A stretch of DNA of 27,646 nucleotides from Cristatella mucedo (Eukaryota > Bryozoa > Phylactolaemata > Cristatellidae), in NCBI GenBank assembly GCA_009760855.2, contig WPIO01000549.1:1-27646 (forward strand), given 5' to 3'. The notes beneath the pieces were generated by a model, which was given only the letters and a program-made list of their open reading frames with translations, did no database searches and was not told where the DNA came from. A program made the translations under genes and the position numbers. Shown here in pieces: positions 20,411 to 27,646 of the stretch. Numbering within the stretch: position 1 is the first letter of the stretch; each line of letters starts with the position of its first letter.

Positions 20411-21945
20411 AATATTGTAATAATAATAATATTGCACTTGATAAAGCACCCTCAGAGAACTTAATCTCTTTCTAGGCGCTTTACATTTGCTGCAAAGTGA
20501 TATGCAATAGAATAGTAAGTAAAATCATGCTTGAAAAACAAACAAAATGAATAATATGGTTAGGGGTGACATGCACAGGGTCAGCATGCAAATGTGGTTA
20601 GTGGCAGCATGAACAGTGTCAGCACGCATAAGCACATCAAGGACGAATCACAGGGACCCACTAAATGCTGTCTTAAATAGGTGTGTTTTTAAGTTTCTTT
20701 TAAATGTGGTCAGGTCATGGGATGTTCTGACGCAGGTCGGGAGGGAGTTCCAGGCTTTGGGAGCTTACGAGCTAAATGCACGGTCTCCAAAGGATTTAAG
20801 GTTTGTATGAGGTATTTCTAGACTGTTGGATTCCGAAAAGCAGGTGGTACGATGCTTGGCCTGATGGGATAGTATATCTGAAAGATAGGCTAGAGCCATA
20901 GAATGAAGAGACCTAAAAGTGAGCGACGAAACCTTGAAGTCAATCCGTTGCTTGACTGGTAACCAGTGCAGGTCGGCGAGCAGTGGAGTAATGTCGCACC
21001 TGCGACGCTCACGACAGACAAGCCTAGCTACAGAGTTTTGCACCAGCTGCAATCGCCTGATCGCACATGCTGGTAGGCCAGTAAGCAGTGAGTTGCAGAA
21101 GTCGAGACGGGATGTCGCGAATGCATGGACCAACTTGGACGTGGTATCCTTATCTAAAAGAGCATGAATTTTAGCAATGTTATGAAGCTGAAAATAGGCA
21201 GATTTGACTGTGGAGCTGATGTGGTCGTCTAACGAGAGGTCGCTTTGGAATATGACGCCTAGATTTCGAGCTGATTCAACTGGAGATATGCTGGCAGAGC
21301 CAATTTTGAGTTTCAGCCTTTCCAATTTCTGAATCACACTGGGTTTGCTCATAACTGGTAAGTTAGTTTTATCGTCGTTTAGTTTTAGAAAATTTGCTGC
21401 CATCCATGTGCGGATGTCATCAATGCATGCAGCAAGTGAGTTGAGAGAATTTGAGGTGCTCGAAGGCTGGGAGGGATCAAAGCGAAGGTACAACTGAGTG
21501 TCATCCGCATAGAAGTGAAAGCCTAGATTGTGCTTGGCAATCACATCATCAAGAGGCAGAGTATAAACCGTGAAAAGGACCGGACCTAGCACAGAGCCCT
21601 GAGGTACTCCATATTTCAGAGGTACTTCAGATGATCTTTGTCCATTCACGTCAATACTCTGGAGTCTCCCACTGAGATAGGACCTGAACCACTGCAGAGC
21701 AGTGCCAGTGATGCCCAGGCGAGATGAGAGGCGCTCTAGAAGTACTTTGTGATCGATGGTATCAAAAGCTGCCGAAAGATCGAGCAAAACAAGAAGAGAC
21801 ACTCTACCCATGTCTGCATTCCTAAGTAGGTCGTTGTTTACCCGAAGCAATGTTGACTATGTGGAGTGATTAGCTCTAAAGCCAAACTGGAACTTACTAG
21901 CAAGGTGTGAGGTTTCGATATAAGAGTTTAGCTGTGTCAATTTCC
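20411..21945 (-). mobile_element. 5'-truncated LINE family A copy with nearly intact RT frame (copy 3)
   Basis: Best preserved retrotransposon in the window. On the minus strand it opens with QLNSYIETSHLASKFQFGF and RANHST near 21945-21860, then a TAG at 21857-21859 where relatives carry a sense codon. A 361-codon frame (21850-20765) follows with RT motifs LLVLLDLSAAFDTIDH, WFRSYLSG, GVPQGSVLGP and an intact FYADD catalytic box at residues 113-117. Its C-terminal part has ARNLGVIF and SRLDFCNSLLTGLP. A TAA at 20765-20767 precedes the conserved APKAWNSLP block, and the original stop is TGA at 20648-20650. The 3' UTR ends in a (TAA)n tail at 20411. It has no endonuclease part, so it cannot move by itself. 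It looks CR1/L2/Jockey-like; the clade is not determined. Confidence 0.95.
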
Positions 21946-22106
21946 ACGGATGCGCATTCGTTAAGCTTTTCCTATATACATACAAACGAGAGAACGCAGA
22001 GAAGAACAACAGATTTAATGGAGCAGTAGATGCAGCATACCCGGTCCATTCCTGCTCTCATCGACGGGAGGTTCGATTGCTTGCTGTCGATACTAACAAC
22101 CAGTTC

Positions 22107-22160
22107 CAATCAAGCCAAGCACCAGCAGATCATCAATCAAGCCAAGCACCAGCAGCAGAT
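22107..22160 (+). repeat. 27-bp tandem duplication
   Basis: CAATCAAGCCAAGCACCAGC occurs at 22107 and 22134 with only small differences between the units. It is in the Dab intron and no function is suggested. Confidence 0.85.
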
Positions 22161-22284
22161 CACCCAGTCGCTCCTGCTACACTTTGTGTGCCTAGCTCTT
22201 TGTTGTGCTTGCTCGTGCCTGCACATCTATCGACGTGTCAAGCAGCAGCTGCCCGTGGATTTTAGCTAAAATACAGAGGGCTCG

Positions 22285-22365
22285 GAGAGCACTTTGTGAC
22301 CCAGGTCGTGCGTTCGAGCCCTGCTGAGTCCTCTATTGTCCACTTCAAGCAGTGGTGATGATAAT
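22285..22365 (+). mobile_element. Partial tRNA-derived SINE (copy 2)
   Basis: GGTCGTGCGTTCGAGCCCTG carries a B-box-like GTTCGAGCC. The body CCACTTCAAGCAGTGGTGAT matches CCACTACAAGCTGTGGTGAT of the SINE at 8517-8660. The A-box end is degraded. Confidence 0.6.
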
Positions 22366-22510
22366 AATACAAATATTAATTATAAGACATGTATATAGCG
22401 CCCTCTGAGAGCTAAATCTCTCTCTCTATGATAATAATAAAAATAATAATACTACAACATTTATATAGTGTCCTCAGAGAGTTAAATCTCTCTCTCTATG
22501 CTTTGCGTTG
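22366..22510 (-). mobile_element. Two tandem LINE-tail fragments next to Dab exon 4
   Basis: Two units of about 70 bases lie head to tail. Each has an AATAATA-rich part, then TATATAG(C/T)G(C/T)CCTC(T/A)GAGAG and TAAATCTCTCTCTCTATG. They resemble the last bases of LINE family A (GCACCCTCAGAGAACTTAATCTC). The second unit ends 85 bases before the exon 4 start. Confidence 0.6.
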
Positions 22511-22594
22511 GAAAACGATTTTTGGCTGCTTTTTGAAAGCATTTGCCTATTCGGATTGCTTGCACGGCTCTTCAAAGTTTTGCACATTTTACAG

Positions 22595-22729
22595 GAAGTT
22601 CTTCACCAGCATCCGATCAGCAAGGTGTCATTTATAGCAAAAGACGCCTCAGACAGCAGAGCGTTTGGATATGTCGTCGGTAAAGGGGATGGAAAGTTCC
22701 AGTTCTTTGGCATCAAAACCGAGAAAGCG
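22595..22729 (+). CDS. Dab: Disabled homologue, coding exon 4 (PTB domain core)
   Basis: The acceptor is CATTTTACAG at 22594 and the donor GCG|GTAAGCG at 22730. It encodes 45 residues, phase 0 to phase 0: HQHPISKVSFIAKDASDSRA, then FGYVVGKGDGKFQFFGIKTE and KA. The strings SFIAKD, SRAFGYV and FFGIKTEKA are diagnostic of Dab PTB domains, which bind unphosphorylated FxNPxY tails of receptors such as the LDL-receptor family at the plasma membrane. In known Dab proteins about ten more residues and the helix (DLFQ-x-[VI]-[YF]) follow. That helix is absent from this exon, which reads into a stop if not spliced. Confidence 0.95.
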
Positions 22730-22819
22730 GTAAGCGGTCTTTTGCACTAGTCGGTACCGGCTAAGAGGGTAATATCCAAGCCATCTTTGTTGTATTTATT
22801 GCTTATATGCACTGCAAAA

Positions 22820-22826
<7 letters not shown>

Positions 22827-22911
<85 letters not shown>
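22827..22911 (+). repeat. (AT)n microsatellite
   Basis: About 80 bases of uninterrupted AT dinucleotides. The Tyr/Ile frame on the minus strand is an artefact. Confidence 0.97.
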
Positions 22912-22912
<1 letters not shown>

Positions 22913-23240
22913 GTATATGTGTAAAGCGTTGAACTTTCTTAAGCACAGACAACGACTCTACTCCCAGGCTCAGCTGAGATAATTGTGCACCTGCTTTTTG
23001 TGCGGTGCTTGATAAATGAAGCATAATTTGGACTGAAAATGAGAGCAGCTTCACTCGTACACGTCAATCGGCTACAACAAAGCAGAGCAAAGTAATCGGC
23101 TGCTGGGGGCTGCCAAGTTGCATCGTGTAACCTGTTGTCAGCCGCAGCAGCAGGGCTATCTATCCAATCAAATCTGCTAGCTGTCTCTCACGGTTAAGCA
23201 GAATGACGCTCCGTGAAGAACTGATAATCGAGCCTCGGAG

Positions 23241-23347
23241 ATACCGTTGGGCACTATTTTCGTTGCTGCCAATGGAGGCGCTCAATTGTTTCAAGAGATA
23301 TACCGAAGCGAAGTCCAGCAGATAAAAGATGCACTGCTTGCTCGGCG
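23241..23347 (+). other. Weak candidate for the missing PTB C-terminal helix exon
   Basis: In the frame starting at 23241 (in phase with exon 4) the DNA reads ...VAANGGAQLFQEIYRSEVQQ then IKDALLARR. LFQEIY resembles the LFQ(L/V)(I/V)Y core of the Dab PTB helix, followed by charged residues as usual. Against it, the only in-phase acceptor (CCTCGGAG at 23240) lacks a pyrimidine tract and the donors are poor (CG|GTGTTC at 23348, GAA|GTCCAG at 23313). The spacing to LFQ is also about five residues longer than in relatives. It may be real with unusual borders, or chance. Confidence 0.2.
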
Positions 23348-23579
23348 GTGTTCCAGTGCGAGGCAGCTGCTGCTGCCTCGATATTAGGCAACATTTTGCT
23401 GAACTTTAACTTCCCCCAGCCCTGTCGAGTCTTTTCAGGGCACATAAATTAGAAGTCAAGTCACCTTTACACGAAGAATTTAAGTAGCAGATGTTTTTTT
23501 TCTCGGTAGCTCCCTCAGCGTGGAGCCAACATCTTGCTTCACATTCGCTGACTTTTCATGTTGCTCTTTGCTGCAACAT

Positions 23580-23682
23580 ACTTCCTCCTCCTCCTCCTCC
23601 TCCTCCTCCTCCTCCTCCTCCTCCTCCTCCTCCTCCTCCTCCTCCTCCACCTCCTCCTCCTCCTCCTCCTCCTCCTCCTCCT
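23580..23682 (+). repeat. (CCT)n microsatellite
   Basis: About 34 CCT units with one ACC interruption. It yields poly-Ser, poly-Pro, poly-Leu and, on the other strand, poly-Glu frames, including two 158-codon frames that I regard as artefacts. Confidence 0.97.
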
Positions 23683-23913
23683 TAACGGTTTCTCCAGCAT
23701 CAGCCATCATGCGCGCCACTTGCTCCATGCAGCATCGATTCGGTGCCAATGAAATGCTCAGGGCCACAGCTACAGCATTTTTCCGCATCGTGGCAGCATG
23801 GCAGGTCGATTGCTCACGTCCGCGCCAAGCGGCAGCAAGACCGGGTTGGCTGAGCCGCGTTCCGTCACGCCTACGCCGCCGCCGCCACTGTGCTGCTTTT
23901 TGTCTCTTTAAAG

Positions 23914-24020
23914 CCGTCGCCACCTGCAGCCACCACAGCGCCTCCGTCCGAGCCAAAGAAGTCGGCAGTCGCCAGTCTCATCGATCTCGACATTGACTGG
24001 GGCAATCGGCTCGTCGCAAG
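23914..24020 (+). CDS. Dab: Probable Dab exon with clathrin-box motif
   Basis: The acceptor TTTTTGTCTCTTTAAAG ends at 23913 and the donor GCAAG|GTACGA is at 24021. In the phase set by exon 4 it encodes PSPPAATTAPPSEPKKSAVA then SLIDLDIDWGNRLVA plus two bases. The first half is Pro/Ala/Thr-rich linker. LIDLD fits the clathrin-box pattern L-hydrophobic-x-hydrophobic-acidic, and human DAB2 has LVDLN in the same kind of linker. The direct in-phase join to exon 4 supports membership, but at least one exon for the PTB helix should lie between. It could belong to another endocytic-type gene. Confidence 0.5.
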
Positions 24021-24134
24021 GTACGAACCATCCATCCAACCATAATCCGGTCTCTCTGGTCTTTTAGCCAACCTCTTCGCAGCTGAGTCAGAGCTTCTCG
24101 GAAGGCTTTGTTTTGTAAAGTTAGACGTTAGATT

Positions 24135-24275
24135 GGCAGCAGAGCCTTGGTGGCTAATCGGGGCATCTTGTAGCAGTGGGCACTAAGGGATCGCTCACTT
24201 GCAGAACTCGAACCCCGACCGGAGAGGTCGAGAAGAGCAAGCATCTTACCCCGGGACCTACTAAGACCTCTGAGC
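24135..24275 (-). mobile_element. tRNA-derived SINE (copy 3)
   Basis: On the minus strand GGTCGGGGTTCGAGTTCTGC contains the B-box GGTTCGAGTTC. The A-box side (TCTTAGTAGG..GGGTAAGATGC) lies upstream of it. The body GTGAGCGATCCCTTAGTGCC, CACTGCTACAAG and GATTAGCCACCAAGGCTC parallels the copy at 8517-8660 block for block. Confidence 0.65.
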
Positions 24276-24423
24276 GCCTAATAAATGTATGTTCAGTCCC
24301 TTAAAAGCAAGTGACAGGTTCCTTCCATAAATCAATACTGAATGCAACTCATCGAGTGGTGCATGCTAGAATGTTTTCCTGGTCATCTAAAATAAAGAAG
24401 TGGCTACCAGAGCTGTACATTTT

Positions 24424-24560
24424 GGTCAGTCGATAGAGCTCTGCAATGCTCCAGACCGAGGCTTCCCCGAGAGCCTCGGTCTCGCAGTTTGGTCTTCGAT
24501 CAAGTGCAAAATGATCTCGGGCCGGCGAGATCAAAACCCAGGCTCTGCCAATCAGTGTCG
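24424..24560 (+). mobile_element. tRNA-like SINE head with perfect hairpin (related or second family)
   Basis: GGTCAGTCGATAGAGCTCTGC resembles a tRNA A-box region and GGTCTTCGATCAAG a degenerate B-box. Between them, AGACCGAGGCT and AGCCTCGGTCT (24453-24463 and 24472-24482) form a perfect 11-base inverted repeat with an 8-base loop. This is the same place where the SINE at 8517 has its hairpin. The body differs from the other copies, so membership is uncertain. Confidence 0.45.
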
Positions 24561-25360
24561 GTCCTTCGCGCCCCGGTCATGCTGCTCTGGAATGCGTGCT
24601 TTTCGATACTTGGGAGTAAGCGGTGAGATCGTCATCAAGGTCATCTAAGCACTTCTGGTCGCGCGTAGTCCAATGCCAGTGGTTTCCTGTTTTTGCTGGC
24701 TGCCAAGAGTTGTGTCTGAGGTAGCTATTGCTCGTGAGAGGTCTTAACTATACCGGGCCATTGAGGAGATTTAGGCTGCCAAGAGCCACAAGAGCAGTCC
24801 CTAGTATACACGTGGGTAGTCCTCTTGTGCCTGATGTGCTGCAGATCAATGCAGCACGCAGATGGGGTGGAAGAAGGACCTGCTGAAAATAGGACCTGCT
24901 CTCTTAAATGGTGCGCTTTAGAGGAGTCGGGTAAAAGAGGTAAACATAAATTTTTTTTTTTTCTTACCTGTCACTGCAGTTAAAAAATTTGTTGGCTTGA
25001 ACCTATTGACACGCTTGAAGCCACGTTAGCTAGAGACAGCAAGATTGAAAAATACACCTACGAGACGCTACGTTGTCTTCTGTTAATGGTAGTATGACAG
25101 TGTCATAAATGACTAGCACTTGCTTCGGCAGAGCTGCTGCTTGGGGACCCGGATTGGGGGCAGATGCATTACGTAGCACGAGCCTAGATGCAATTATGAG
25201 AGCTTCCTCGAACAATAGATGGCTGCGCTTTGCGTTCTTCTCAAATGCATGCCAAAGCATGCTGTCGAGCTGGCAGCCATGCCACTTCGTCGCTTGACAG
25301 CCCTGGGTTTCTCTTGCTTCACGCCAGATCGTAACCTTTGTAGCCTTCAAGCCAGGCTAG
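24561..25360. other. Stretch with no supportable gene
   Basis: Probable intron if the Dab gene continues to the right. It has a T-run at about 24952-24961. The overlapping open frames on both strands near 25030-25350 show no known domain. Confidence 0.4.
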
Positions 25361-25449
25361 TGCGCCTTCCCGAACTCGGCAGGGGTGGAGCCCACGTCCA
25401 CCCTGACACAGATGGGGGCTGGAGGGGCATTCGCGCCGATGACCCAGGT
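25361..25449 (+). other. Candidate low-complexity exon
   Basis: After GCCAGGCTAG (AG at 25359-25360) one frame reads CAFPNSAGVEPTSTLTQMGA then GGAFAPMTQ up to CAG|GTCGGT at 25450. An alternative donor, TGCAG|GTTAAT, lies at 25477. The Gly/Ala/Thr/Met/Gln composition resembles the disordered C-terminal half of Dab proteins. The start phase does not fit the exon ending at 24020 without another exon between, and the acceptor is weak. A longer open frame in another phase (25219-25686) competes. Confidence 0.2.
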
Positions 25450-25844
25450 CGGTCTCGGAGGATCGCTGCCATGCAGGTTAATCTAGCTTGTGCCACACCC
25501 GCTCACCGGCAGAGATCTTCTGTTTTAAATTGTTGTTGCTCAATTGCATTTGTTGCGCTGCATCTCCACTCTTCAGAGCGAATGGGGCGTGGGCATATTC
25601 GCAGACTAGGCCAGGACAAATCACACCTTGTCCTTTCCACGATGCGGCCATCATGTAGCGTAGAATCTGCACGTCAAGTGGCTTGATCGCCCGACACGCG
25701 CCTTCGGTCATCAGCGAGGGGGCAGGGTTGGGAGGATGGCTAGAGAGCCACTGTCCCTGTGCCAAAGCTAGTAAATTCTATTCACGCGTACGCATGGCAA
25801 GTGGCCCTTTGCCTGTCCACGGTCTTCCGGTTTTCCGTCTTCAG

Positions 25845-25934
25845 AAGGTTAAGCAGCACGGAGCAGTTCTGGCTTCTTTTGTTTTGGGAGAGCAAGCAGA
25901 CACAGTGAGACGGACCTTGCATGTGATCTTGAAG
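25845..25934 (+). other. Candidate 90-base phase-0 exon
   Basis: A strong acceptor (TCCGGTTTTCCGTCTTCAG, AG at 25843-25844) is followed by an open 30-codon segment, KVKQHGAVLASFVLGEQADT then VRRTLHVILK. A moderate donor AAG|GTGCGA lies at 25935. The frame stays open on both sides. The peptide looks like strand-then-helix, but I do not recognise it and do not assign it to Dab. Confidence 0.2.
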
Positions 25935-26217
25935 GTGCGAGCGACTGGCTTCCTTTCTCTCGTAGTTAAATCGGTGAGAGTTTGTAGGCTGTAAGTAAAG
26001 CAAAGAGCTTCAGCTTACACGGTAATCTGGGGATAATCCAGAGGAGATTCAACATTGAGCTGCCTACATTTCATAAAAATGTGAATAAGAGAAAGTGAGA
26101 CGACTAGTCAAAAATACGTTTTCAATTAGTCGTTTTCGTCACGCGAGCTAAGATCCACCAAAATGGTGGATATTGCCTGAGGTTATTATAAATTGAAGAC
26201 ATGACACATACATACGC
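25935..26217. other. Spacer with an 8-bp-arm hairpin
   Basis: No gene seen. ATCCACCA-AAA-TGGTGGAT at 26153-26171 is a perfect short inverted repeat. CGACTA/TAGTCG arms flank 26101-26132. Confidence 0.5.
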
Positions 26218-26306
<89 letters not shown>

Positions 26307-26385
26307 TGTGTGTGTGTGTGTGTGGTGTGTGTGGTGTGTTGTGTGTGGGTGTGGTTGGTGTGGGGGTGTTTGTGGTGTGTGTGTC
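26218..26385 (+). repeat. Compound (AT)n(GT)n(GC/GT)n microsatellite
   Basis: TA repeats pass into GT repeats, then CGTG units near 26275-26305, then GT again and GTGG-rich DNA to 26385. The Cys/Val reading frames are artefacts. Confidence 0.95.
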
Positions 26386-26489
26386 TATGTATTATATATA
26401 GATATCAAATGAGTCCTTTTTTTAAGTCGACATCTGCTAGCAAGCTGGTAGAAGCTCAAACATGCCGCTTTAAAGTGGCACCCTGACGG

Positions 26490-26640
26490 GTTTTGGTCCC
26501 AGCGGTGAGGTGCTCACCTTTGACGACGGACGTCGGTGAATGTATTTGATGACCGGATCGTGAGCCGAGACCCGTGCATATTGAAGTGTCTTGGATAGAG
26601 ATTAAGTTCTGTTAGAGCGCTATACAAACAGATTATATAC
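26490..26640 (+). mobile_element. SINE-like element with GCGCTATACAAA tail (tail copy 2)
   Basis: The 3' tail at 26583-26632 matches 10452-10503. The upstream part may be a degraded head, but no clear A or B box is visible. Borders are approximate. Confidence 0.4.
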
Positions 26641-26744
26641 ATGTTTTCGTTGATTACTGATCAACACGTGCTGCTTCATGGAATGTGTGCAGCAATACGT
26701 ACATGCATCAATTGAGCGTCTCATTAGTAGGTGACCCAACATTA

Positions 26745-27358
26745 TCTGATACACATGCAGTCACTGGAGTCTGGAGTGGTTCAAATCTTACTTGCCGATT
26801 GTGTTTCAACCTGTGTTCCGTGGTGGTGGTCACGTCTCATTAACGGCACACCAGGTCACTTCTGGAGTTCTACATACGGTTCCATTCTCGGTCTTTGCCG
26901 TATCTGCGTTTATACTGCACCGCTGAGAAAAGTTATACGGCTCACGGGTCTGCAAATGCTTCTATGCTGACGTTACGCAGCAGTATTTGTCGTATAAAAT
27001 CATTAGAATTGGTGCGTCGACCGATAAACTGAACAGTTGCCTTGCAGACACTCGATCATGGAAGTAGGCAAAGTTTTTCTTAAACTAAGCGACAAAGATA
27101 AAAAAGTGGCTAACCATAAACACCCCATGGATGTGGGCTGAACTCAAAGGCTTAGCTATTGTAATAGGTGATGGTGTTTGTGCCACCGTCCCCATGACCT
27201 CGAAATTTAGGTGCCACTTCAGAAGCTACTATAAGTTTTAAATGTTTTTTTATTGAGACTGCTTCACTGCTAGCCATCATGTCGACCCGGATCTAAGACT
27301 GACGGGGAGACTGTCTACAACGGTTGTAGGCAAAAAAAACTGTAACTAGCTTCTTGGT
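26745..27358 (+). mobile_element. Degenerate LINE family B copy, RT region, interrupted at 27359
   Basis: The translation shows a decayed RT. WFKSYL lies at 26777-26794, GSILGLCRICVYTAPL (another frame) near 26878-26925, and FYADVT near 26960. LNSCLADTRSW is near 27027-27061. The catalytic YADD is YADV, and stops and frame changes abound. DNA from about 27165 to 27358 aligns with 1-185 of the window (ATTTAGGTG, CTAGCCATCA, TAACTAGCT), so this is the same family. The match stops exactly where the LINE A tail begins. Confidence 0.75.
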
Positions 27359-27646
27359 TAATAATAATAATAATAATAATGCACTTGATAAAGCGCCCTC
27401 AGAGAACTTAATCTCTTTCTAGGCGCTTTACATTTGCTGCAAAGGGCAATGCAATTGAATGGTAAGTAAAATCATGCTTGAAAAACAAACAAAATGAATA
27501 ATATGGTTAGGGGTGACATGCACATGGTCAGCATGCGAACGTGGTTAGTGGCAGCATGCACAGTGTCAGCACGCATAAGCACATGAAGGACGAATCACAG
27601 GGACCCGCTAAATGCTGTCATAAATAGAGTAACTGAACGAAGCATG
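27359..27646 (-). mobile_element. LINE family A copy inserted into LINE family B, runs off the window
   Basis: It starts with a (TAA)n tail at 27359-27381 and matches the 3' UTR of the copy at 20411 very closely (GCGCTTTACATTTGCTGCAA, GTTAGGGGTGACATGCACA), more closely than the copies at 2277 and 5251. The last bases diverge or continue beyond the window. Confidence 0.9.

Larger units (their letters stand above)
20104..22594 (+). other. Dab intron between exons 3 and 4 (2491 bases)
   Basis: It begins GTAAGT and ends CATTTTACAG. Most of it is the antisense LINE A copy at 20411-21945. It also holds a microsatellite region, a 27-base duplication, a partial SINE and two LINE tails, listed separately. 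Confidence 0.75.
22730..23913 (+). other. Region after Dab exon 4, intron with simple repeats
   Basis: It begins GTAAGC. If exon 4 joins the exon at 23914, this is one 1184-base intron ending GTCTCTTTAAAG. It contains (AT)n at 22827-22911 and (CCT)n at 23580-23682. It should also contain the exon for the last PTB helix, for which only a weak candidate exists. Confidence 0.5.

Noticed and set aside
23401-23482. LSSLFRAHKLEVK after a fine acceptor (TTCCCCCAG) as the missing PTB helix exon
   Set aside because: The phase does not fit exon 4, there is no convincing donor, and the match to DLFQVVY is poor.
23480-23996. 158-codon frames on both strands with poly-Glu or poly-Ser
   Set aside because: Driven by the (CCT)n repeat, overlapping each other, and in a different frame from the supported LIDLD exon.
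24798-24860. A hidden CRISPR array or prokaryotic defence cluster anywhere in the window
   Set aside because: The tandem arrays found (17, 22, 27 and 64 bp units) have no unique spacers, and the window is clearly eukaryotic.
26201-26486. Cys/Val-rich plus-strand frames
   Set aside because: Translations of the GT/GC microsatellite.

Overview
The window is animal nuclear DNA. It has spliced exons with canonical GT..AG borders and long introns, a CpG-rich promoter-like stretch, tRNA-derived SINEs, several 5'-truncated non-LTR retrotransposons, and abundant microsatellites and minisatellites. No prokaryotic operon, CRISPR array or viral gene is visible. The repeat style and the divergent host gene suggest an invertebrate, perhaps a lophotrochozoan or flatworm, but the sequence alone does not settle the phylum.

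The one gene I can defend is a plus-strand Disabled (Dab) homologue, an endocytic/signalling adaptor. Four coding exons (14201-14279, 17707-17790, 19976-20103, 22595-22729) join in phase to give 142 residues: a short N-terminal tail and most of a Dab-type PTB domain. A strong splice acceptor 44 bases before the ATG implies a non-coding first exon upstream, plausibly ending at the strong donor at 8513/8514 inside the CpG-rich block. An in-phase downstream exon (23914-24020) carries a clathrin-box-like LIDLD motif, as expected for this family. The exon for the C-terminal PTB helix is not securely found. The gene probably continues, through weaker candidate exons at 25.4 and 25.9 kb, beyond the right edge.

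Layout. 1-870: degenerate plus-strand LINE (called family B here). 2277-3625 and 5251-5660: minus-strand copies of a second LINE (family A). 4850-4961: 17-bp minisatellite. 6600-8513: CpG-rich block with YY1- and CTCF-like sites. 8517-9020: a SINE followed by a 22-bp minisatellite. 9135-9462: 3' end of a LINE B copy. 9.5-14.15 kb: mostly featureless, the probable first intron. 14157-24020: Dab exons, with introns full of (AT)n, (GT)n, (CT)n and (CCT)n tracts and an antisense LINE A copy. 24.1-24.6 kb: two tRNA-like SINEs. 26745-27646: a LINE B fragment interrupted by a LINE A insertion.

I do not see a new multi-gene system. The most useful leads are the Dab gene model with its unresolved PTB C-terminus, the SINE family with a long hairpin in its tRNA-like head, the minisatellite whose minus strand is open in all three frames, and the nested LINE insertion.
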